Shown here: piece by piece, positions 59,051 through 64,000 of the stretch | Numbering within the stretch: the first letter of the stretch is position 1 | Layout of the letters: every line of letters begins with the position of its first letter | Assembly: GCF_000717645.1 (NCBI RefSeq) | Contig: NZ_JNZZ01000005.1 | Span: 186,001-250,000 of the forward strand | Direction: 5' to 3' | DNA length: 64,000 nucleotides | Origin: Streptomyces californicus | Lineage (GTDB): Bacteria; Actinomycetota; Actinomycetes; Streptomycetales; Streptomycetaceae | Notes under the pieces: generated by a model | What the model saw: only the letters and a program-made list of their open reading frames with translations | Databases searched by the model: none | Told to the model about the DNA's origin: nothing | Translations under genes and position numbers: made by a program

Positions 59051-59950
59051 TCACACGCGTACGTCGTCCCGGTCCCGGCGGGCCTTCGGTACTTCCAGGG
59101 TGCACTCCGCGCCCTTCGTCTCGCTCGCCCGCGCCCGCCGCCGCGCGAGCGGAGCGGCGAGGGCGGTCAGGGCGACGAACACCGCGATGGCCAGCAGCAC
59201 GATCGTCGCGCCCGGCGGAACGTCCTGGTAGTACGAGGTGACGGTGCCGGTGAGGGTGACGGCCGTGCCGATCACCACCGACAGCACGAAGGTGACCTTG
59301 AAGGACTTGGTGATCTGCTGGGCGGCCGCCACCGGCACCACCATCAGCGCGCTGACCAGCAGCAGGCCGACGACCCGCATTGCGACGGTCACGGTCACGG
59401 CGGCGACCACGGCGACCAGCAGGTTCAGAAACCGCACCGGCAGTCCGGAGACCCGGGCGAACTCCTCGTCCTGGCTGACCGCGAACAGCTGGCGCCGCAG
59501 CCCCACGGTGACCAGCACCACGAAGGCGGCCAGGACGCAGATCGCGACGACGTCCGACTCGGAGACGGTGGCGAGCGAGCCGAAGAGGTACGAGGTCAGG
59601 TTGGCGTTGGAGCCGCTGTCGGACAGGTTGATCAGCATCACGCCGCCCGCCATGCCGCCGTAGAACAGCATCGCCAGGGCGAGATCGCCGCGCGTGTGCC
59701 CGTACCAGCGGATCAGCTCCATCACCACGGCGCCGGCCACCGCGACGGCGGTCGCCATCCAGACCGGGCTGGTGGAGAGCAGGAAGCCGAGGCCGACGCC
59801 GGTCATCGCGATGTGCCCGATGCCGTCGCCCATCAGGGCCTGGCGCCGCTGCACCAGGAAGATGCCGATGGCGGGGGCGGTGATGCCGACCAGCACGGCC
59901 GCGATGAGCGCCCGCTGCATGAAGGGAGGGTTGAGGAATTCGAGGAGCAT
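59051..59950 (-). CDS. znuB: Zinc ABC transporter permease
   Basis: 299 residues of the ABC-3 permease family with about eight membrane helices. The start FLNPPFMQRALIAAVLVGITAPAIGIFLVQRRQALMGDGIGH is typical. The first base of ATG 59950 is shared with the TGA of the ATPase gene, so the two are translationally coupled. Third gene of the znuA-znuC-znuB operon. The C-terminus ends in a charged cytoplasmic tail (ASETKGAECTLEVPKARRDRDDV). Confidence 0.95.
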   Translation of the reverse strand: MLLEFLNPPFMQRALIAAVLVGITAPAIGIFLVQRRQALMGDGIGHIAMTGVGLGFLLSTSPVWMATAVAVAGAVVMELIRWYGHTRGDLALAMLFYGGMAGGVMLINLSDSGSNANLTSYLFGSLATVSESDVVAICVLAAFVVLVTVGLRRQLFAVSQDEEFARVSGLPVRFLNLLVAVVAAVTVTVAMRVVGLLLVSALMVVPVAAAQQITKSFKVTFVLSVVIGTAVTLTGTVTSYYQDVPPGATIVLLAIAVFVALTALAAPLARRRARASETKGAECTLEVPKARRDRDDVRV

Positions 59951-60798
59951 CAGGTCAGCAGTCCCGTCCGGACGGGCTCGGCGGCCGCGTGGGGGTGTAC
60001 GTGGTCGTGGCCGGGCAGAGCGTGCTGGCCGACCGCCTCGGGCGGCGGGCCGTCGTGGGTCACACAGCCGTCGCGCAGGACGACGGCCCGGTCGATCAGG
60101 GGCTCCAGCGGGCCCAGCTCGTGCAGCACGAGGAGTACGGACGCGCCCTCGGCCACCTGGTGGCGCAGGGTCGAGGCGAGGATCTCCTGGCTGGCCAGGT
60201 CCACCCCCGCCATCGGCTCGTCCATGATCAGCACCTCCGGCTCGGAGGCCAGGGCGCGGGCGATGAGGACCCGCTGGTGCTGGCCGCCCGACAGGGCGCT
60301 CACGGAGTCCTTCGCGCGGTCGGCGAGGCCCACCAGCTCGATGGCGCGGTCCACGGCCGCCCGGTCCGCCTTCCCCGGCCACCGCAGCCGCGTACGGGAC
60401 AGCCGGCCCGAGGCGACGACCTCGCGGATCGTGGCGGGCACGCCGCCCGCCGCCGTGGTGCGCTGCGGGACGTAGCCGATCCGGTCCCAGCGGCGGAAGC
60501 GGCGCAGCTCGGTGCCGAACAGCTCCACGCTCCCGCCGGTCAGCGGGACCTGACCGATGACCGACCGTACGGCGGTGGACTTGCCGGATCCGTTGGCGCC
60601 CAGCAGGGCGACGACCTCGCCGCGGTGCACGGTCAGGTCCACGCCGCGCAGCACGGGGCGCGAGCCGAGGGTCGCGGTCGCGTCGCGCAGGGCTATGACG
60701 GGCTCCTGGAGGGCCTCGTGGGCCTTCTCGCCGAGGGTGCTCCCACGCTCGGGCATGAGCGCCTCCGATCCGGTGGTGGTGCGGGCGGTAGGGGTCAC
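59950..60798 (-). CDS. znuC: Zinc ABC transporter ATP-binding protein
   Basis: 282 residues. Walker A GANGSGKST, Q-loop YVPQRT, ABC signature LSGGQHQRVLIARAL, Walker B VLIMDEP and switch His (VLHELG) are all present. It powers zinc import. GTG 60798 overlaps the znuA stop by four bases (GTGA). The first ~30 residues (TARTTTGSEALMPERGS) are poorly conserved. A second start at about 60756 is possible. The C-terminus has a His cluster (GHDHVHPHAAAEP). Confidence 0.95.
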   Translation of the reverse strand: MTPTARTTTGSEALMPERGSTLGEKAHEALQEPVIALRDATATLGSRPVLRGVDLTVHRGEVVALLGANGSGKSTAVRSVIGQVPLTGGSVELFGTELRRFRRWDRIGYVPQRTTAAGGVPATIREVVASGRLSRTRLRWPGKADRAAVDRAIELVGLADRAKDSVSALSGGQHQRVLIARALASEPEVLIMDEPMAGVDLASQEILASTLRHQVAEGASVLLVLHELGPLEPLIDRAVVLRDGCVTHDGPPPEAVGQHALPGHDHVHPHAAAEPVRTGLLT

Positions 60799-61823
60799 TT
60801 CGCGCCGAGGGCCTTCTGCAGCGCGGTGAGGTTGGACTCCATGACCTCGATGTAGTCAGCGCCGCGGGACTTGTCCGTGATTCCCTCCAGCGGGTCCAGG
60901 ACGCCGGTCTTCAGGCCGGTGTCCTTCGCGAGGGTCTTGGCGGTCCTGTCGCTGGCGAGCGTCTCGAAGAAGACCGTGGTGGCCTTCTCCTTCTCCGCGA
61001 TGGTGTGGATCTCCTGGATGCGCGCGGGGCTGGGCTCGGCCTCGGGGTCGATGCCCGCGATGCCCTGCTGGGTGAGCCCGTAGCGCTCGGCGAGGTAGCC
61101 GAAGGCGGAGTGGGTGGTGATGAAGGTCTTGGTGGCGGTGTTCTTCAGCCCGCTCTCGTACGCCGTGTTCAGCTTGTCCAACTCGGCGACCAGGGTCTCG
61201 GTGTTCTTCTCGTAGTCGGCGGCGTGGTCGGGGTCGGCCTTCTCCAGCGACTTCCCGACGCCCTTGGCGACCTCGGCGTACTTCACCGGGTCCAGCCAGA
61301 TGTGCGGGTCGGCGCCGCCCTCCTCGCCGTGGTTGTGGCCGTCGCCCTCGGAGTGCTCCTCGTGGGCTTCCTCGCCCTCGTGGCCGTGCTCGTCCGCGTG
61401 CTCCTCGCCCTCGTGGCCGTGGTCGTGGCCGCTGACCTCGGAGCCGTGGTTCTCCAGCGTGGTGAGGGTCGCGGCGTCGACGGTGTTCTTCACACCGGAC
61501 TGCTTGATGGCGTCGTCCACGGCGGGCTGGATGCCCTTGAGGTACAGGACGTAGTCGGACTCGCTGATGGAGCCGATCTGGCGCGGGGTGAGTTCCAGGT
61601 CGTGCGGCTCGACGCCCGGCTTGGTGAGGCTGGTCACGGCGACGTGCTCGCCGCCGATCCGCTCGGCCAGGAACTGCATGGGGTAGAACGACGCGGTCAC
61701 CTTCAGCTTGCCGCCGTCGCCTCCGTCCGCCGCGTCGGAGGTGGAGCAGGCGGAGAGAGCGGTCAGGCCGAGGGCGACTGCTCCGGCGACGGCGGTGGCG
61801 GGTATGAGGCGGCGTACGTTCAT
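60795..61823 (-). CDS. znuA: Zinc ABC transporter substrate-binding lipoprotein
   Basis: 342 residues from ATG 61823. N-terminal lipoprotein signal (RRLIPATAVAGAVALGLTALSAC, lipobox LSAC, lipidated Cys near 26). Mature cluster A-I binding protein: KPGVEPHDLELTP, a long His/Glu/Asp-rich loop (HGSEVSGHDHGHEGEE, HADEHGHEGEE), ADPHIWLDP, and TTHSAFGYLAERYGL. The loop marks a zinc carrier. In-frame ATGs lie further upstream at 61832 and 61841, but all are within the Zur-like box region. First gene of the operon, with znuC and znuB overlapping. Confidence 0.95.
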   Translation of the reverse strand: MNVRRLIPATAVAGAVALGLTALSACSTSDAADGGDGGKLKVTASFYPMQFLAERIGGEHVAVTSLTKPGVEPHDLELTPRQIGSISESDYVLYLKGIQPAVDDAIKQSGVKNTVDAATLTTLENHGSEVSGHDHGHEGEEHADEHGHEGEEAHEEHSEGDGHNHGEEGGADPHIWLDPVKYAEVAKGVGKSLEKADPDHAADYEKNTETLVAELDKLNTAYESGLKNTATKTFITTHSAFGYLAERYGLTQQGIAGIDPEAEPSPARIQEIHTIAEKEKATTVFFETLASDRTAKTLAKDTGLKTGVLDPLEGITDKSRGADYIEVMESNLTALQKALGAK

Positions 61824-61837
61824 GACAGTCATTTTCA
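61823..61837 (-). promoter_or_regulatory. Zur-like box overlapping znuA start
   Basis: Minus strand reads TGAAAATGACTGTCA, 13 of 15 like the Streptomyces Zur consensus TGAAAATGATTTTCA. It covers the znuA start codons, so bound Zur could block both transcription and initiation. Confidence 0.75.
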
Positions 61838-61844
61838 ACAAAAC

Positions 61845-61859
61845 TGGAAACGATTGTCA
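61845..61859 (+). promoter_or_regulatory. Second Zur-like box
   Basis: Reads TGGAAACGATTGTCA on the plus strand, close to the Zur consensus and 22 bases centre-to-centre from the first box, about two helix turns. Confidence 0.7.
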
Positions 61860-62052
61860 ACAAGGCTGATGAGATGCCCGGAAGATCACGAGACGGCCGC
61901 GCGGGATCCCGTACGCCCTTACCGATTTGATATGAGGGGTGCGCCCGCCGGTACCCTGAGCCCTTCGCCCGCCCGTATCCCGAGCACCACCCCCCACCGA
62001 GGCGCTTCGCGCCGCACCTGTCCAGATTCCAACGTCGTATGAAGAGAGCACC

Positions 62053-63435
62053 GTGGCCGCCGACAAGATCGACACCATCGTCAGCCTGAGCAAGCGCCGT
62101 GGCTTCGTCTACCCCTGCAGTGAGATCTACGGCGGCCAGAAGGCCGCCTGGGACTACGGGCCGCTGGGCGTCGAGATGAAGGAGAACCTGAAGCGCCAGT
62201 GGTGGCGCTACATGGTCACCGCGCGCGAGGACGTGGTCGGCATCGACTCGTCGGTCATCCTCGCCCCCGAGGTCTGGGTCGCCTCCGGCCACGTCGCCAC
62301 CTTCTCGGACCCGCTGACCGAGTGCACCTCCTGCCACAAGCGCTACCGCGCCGACCACCTGGAGGAGGCGTACGAGGAGAAGCACGGCAAGCCGCCGGTC
62401 AACGGCCTCGCCGACCTCAACTGCCCCAACTGCGGCAACAAGGGCACCTTCACCGAGCCCAAGCAGTTCTCGGGCCTGCTCTCCACCCACCTCGGCCCGA
62501 CCCAGGACTCCGGCTCGGTCGCCTACCTGCGCCCCGAGACCGCCCAGGGCATCTTCACCAACTTCGGCCAGGTGCAGCAGACCTCGCGCAAGAAGCCGCC
62601 GTTCGGCATCGCGCAGATGGGCAAGTCCTTCCGGAACGAGATCACTCCGGGCAACTTCATCTTCCGGACCCGTGAGTTCGAGCAGATGGAGATGGAGTTC
62701 TTCGTCAAGCCGGGCGAGGACGAGGAGTGGCAGCAGTACTGGATGGACCAGCGCTGGAACTGGTACACGGACCTCGGCATGCGCGAGGAGAACATGCGCT
62801 GGTTCGAGCACCCGAAGGAGAAGCTCTCCCACTACTCCAAGCGCACCGCCGACATCGAGTACCGCTTCCGCTTCGGCGGCAGCGAGTGGGGCGAGCTGGA
62901 GGGCGTGGCCAACCGCACCGACTACGACCTCAAGGCGCACTCCGAGGCGTCGGGCACCGACCTCGTCTACTACGACCAGGAGGCCAACGAGCGCTGGACG
63001 CCGTACGTCATCGAGCCCGCGGCCGGTGTCGGCCGCGCGATGCTGGCGTTCCTCCTCGACGCCTACGTCGAGGACGAGGCCCCCAACGCCAAGGGCGTCA
63101 TGGAGAAGCGCACCGTGATGCGCCTCGACCACCGCCTGGCCCCGGTCAAGGTCGCGGTCCTGCCGCTCTCGCGCAACCAGCAGCTCTCGCCGAAGGCCAA
63201 GGGCCTCGCCGCCGACCTGCGCAAGAACTGGAACATCGAGTTCGACGACGCCGGCGCCATCGGCCGCCGCTACCGCCGCCAGGACGAGATCGGCACCCCG
63301 TTCTGCGTCACCGTCGACTTCGACACCCTCGACGACAACGCGGTGACCGTGCGCGAGCGCGACACCATGAAGCAGAAGCGCGTCTCGCTGGACCAGATCC
63401 AGGCGTACCTGGGTTCGCGTCTGCTCGGCTGCTGA
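62053..63435 (+). CDS. glyS: Glycyl-tRNA synthetase, dimeric type
   Basis: 460 residues, class II. Charges tRNA-Gly. Class-II motifs lie in [25 protein letters not shown] and [16 protein letters not shown] Cys-rich insertion with CTSCHKRY and CPNCGNKG (about residues 94-140) is the zinc knuckle of the actinobacterial form. [16 protein letters not shown] precedes the C-terminal anticodon-binding domain. GTG 62053 follows AGAGAGCACC. A long hairpin follows. It is divergent from znuA. Confidence 0.96.
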   Translation: MAADKIDTIVSLSKRRGFVYPCSEIYGGQKAAWDYGPLGVEMKENLKRQWWRYMVTAREDVVGIDSSVILAPEVWVASGHVATFSDPLTECTSCHKRYRADHLEEAYEEKHGKPPVNGLADLNCPNCGNKGTFTEPKQFSGLLSTHLGPTQDSGSVAYLRPETAQGIFTNFGQVQQTSRKKPPFGIAQMGKSFRNEITPGNFIFRTREFEQMEMEFFVKPGEDEEWQQYWMDQRWNWYTDLGMREENMRWFEHPKEKLSHYSKRTADIEYRFRFGGSEWGELEGVANRTDYDLKAHSEASGTDLVYYDQEANERWTPYVIEPAAGVGRAMLAFLLDAYVEDEAPNAKGVMEKRTVMRLDHRLAPVKVAVLPLSRNQQLSPKAKGLAADLRKNWNIEFDDAGAIGRRYRRQDEIGTPFCVTVDFDTLDDNAVTVRERDTMKQKRVSLDQIQAYLGSRLLGC

Positions 63436-63444
63436 CGCCCGTAC

Positions 63445-63511
63445 GACGCCGAGGCCCCCGGCCCTCCGGACCCGCTCGACGGTTCGCAGGGCCCGGGGGC
63501 CTCTCGGCGTC
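63445..63511 (+). terminator. Terminator after glyS
   Basis: GACGCCGAG with GGCCCCCGG pairs with CCGGGGGCC and CTCGGCGTC across a long branched loop, starting nine bases after the stop. Confidence 0.8.
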
Positions 63512-63571
63512 CCGGGGCCGCGACCGGAAAATCCGGTGCGGCGCGCTCGCGGCGCGCGGTACGGTTCCCGC

Positions 63572-63601
63572 ATGTCTTCGTTCTTCCAGATCTACGAGTG
63601 A
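63572..63601 (+). other. Possible leader peptide (MSSFFQIYE)
   Basis: A nine-codon frame with TACGGT ending six bases before its ATG, as seen for the leuS and leuA leaders, and a GC hairpin (63606-63630) just after. No repeated regulatory codon set is obvious (two Phe, one Tyr). Low confidence that it is translated. Confidence 0.4.
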
Positions 63602-63605
63602 GAGC

Positions 63606-63630
63606 GCGGCGGGTGCGCACCCCCCGCCGC
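63606..63630 (+). terminator. Hairpin between short ORF and small basic gene
   Basis: GCGGCGGG pairs with CCCGCCGC (63606-63613 and 63623-63630). It lies between the possible leader peptide and the next gene and has no T-run. Confidence 0.45.
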
Positions 63631-63702
63631 AGCCCGGGACCGGCCCGGCCGGGACCCGATCACCTGTCCTGACTCACTTCACCTTCCGTACGGGAGAACA
63701 CC

Positions 63703-63918
63703 ATGGCCAAGACCCGCAACAACCTCCTCGGCGTCGGCGGGCAGCGCAAGAAGCTGTCCCGCGCCGACCAGCAGGGCGCGGGCGCCGCACGCACCGCCGA
63801 CCGCAAGGTCGCCGAGGACAAGAAGCAGGAGCTGGTGCGCAAGATGCGTGAGCGCGCCGAGGCGCAGGCGCCCGCCACCGCCGAGGCCGACGGGAACGCG
63901 ACCGCCGCTCAGAGCTGA
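63703..63918 (+). CDS. Small basic protein (DUF6243-like), 71 residues
   Basis: Begins MAKTRNNLLGVGGQRKKLSRADQQGAGAAR and continues as a charged helix (VAEDKKQELVRKMRERAEAQAP) with an Ala-rich tail. I recall similar Streptomyces proteins listed as DUF6243. Positive charge and predicted helix suggest binding to nucleic acid or ribosome, which is unproven. ATG 63703 follows CGGGAGAACACC. A terminator follows at the window end. Confidence 0.8.
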   Translation: MAKTRNNLLGVGGQRKKLSRADQQGAGAARTADRKVAEDKKQELVRKMRERAEAQAPATAEADGNATAAQS

Positions 63919-63968
63919 CGCCCGAGCGGCGACGCGCCCGTACGACCGCGCACGCCACCCGCAGGACC

Positions 63969-64000
63969 GTGGGCCCGGATCATCAGTGATCCGGGCCCAC
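63969..64000. terminator. Terminator at window end
   Basis: GTGGGCCCGGATCA pairs perfectly with TGATCCGGGCCCAC around TCAG, 14 pairs. The right arm ends at the last base of the window. Confidence 0.85.

Noticed and set aside
60856..63573. Long minus-strand open frame spanning znuA and glyS
   Set aside because: It overlaps two well-supported genes and has low-complexity Arg/Gly/Val sequence.

Overview
The window is a 64 kb piece of a very GC-rich actinobacterial chromosome, almost certainly Streptomyces or a close relative. The signs are strong G/C bias at third codon positions, many GTG starts, start codons preceded by a vicinal TANNNT -10 box, and a gene order typical of the conserved Streptomyces core: proA, nadD, LytR-type protein, rsfS, tRNA-Ala, leuS, degV, comEA/EC, holA, rpsT, lepA, hemW, hrcA, dnaJ2, rsmE, phoH, ybeY, era, leuA, recO, uppS, zur, znu, glyS. 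No phage, insertion sequence, CRISPR array or rRNA gene is visible.

Layout. 1-7.8 kb: end of proA, two related membrane proteins, an M48 peptidase, two ~50-residue membrane proteins, nadD, a LytR-family protein, rsfS and a histidine phosphatase that appears to start at CTG. 7.9-12.1 kb: two identical tRNA-Ala(GGC) genes flanking two small Cys-pair proteins, then leuS behind a leucine leader peptide and terminator. 12.3-18.7 kb: a coiled-coil membrane protein, DegV, and the DNA-uptake pair comEA-comEC. 18.7-27 kb: a PNPOx-fold protein, a YceI protein with an extra N-terminal domain, holA, rpsT, lepA and an acyl-CoA synthetase. 27-36.3 kb: a regulatory and accessory stretch with a three-domain PP2C phosphatase, hemW, a 958-residue membrane protein with an extracytoplasmic ligand-binding domain, a DUF3097 protein and an MBL hydrolase. 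36.4-43.2 kb: hrcA-dnaJ2 under a CIRCE operator, a nitronate-monooxygenase-like protein with rsmE, a HIT protein, RNase Z and an adenine-deaminase-type enzyme. 43.3-46.3 kb: an MFS transporter divergent from a PfkB sugar kinase with a rich control region between them. 46.5-52.1 kb: phoH-ybeY-CorC-like-mmcQ, a nucleotidyltransferase, a degenerate cytidine deaminase and era. 52.1-53.8 kb: a protealysin-type M4 protease and an emfourin-like inhibitor. 53.9-64 kb: leuA behind a leader peptide and pseudoknot, a TerB-like protein, recO, uppS, zur, the znuABC zinc uptake genes, glyS and a small basic protein.

How the genes work together. The window is dominated by translation and RNA functions (leuS, glyS, rsfS, rpsT, lepA, ybeY, era, rsmE, rnz), protein quality control (hrcA/dnaJ2, M48) and leucine metabolism. 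Two leucine-responsive RNA leaders of different design control leuS and leuA. Zur and the zinc importer form a self-contained zinc regulon with two Zur-like boxes at the znuA start. The most distinctive accessory items are the large receptor-like protein, the protease-inhibitor pair, the ATPase-GAF-PP2C regulator, and the operator-rich region ahead of the sugar kinase. I found nothing that I can call a wholly new system. The receptor-like protein is the best candidate for undescribed biology.
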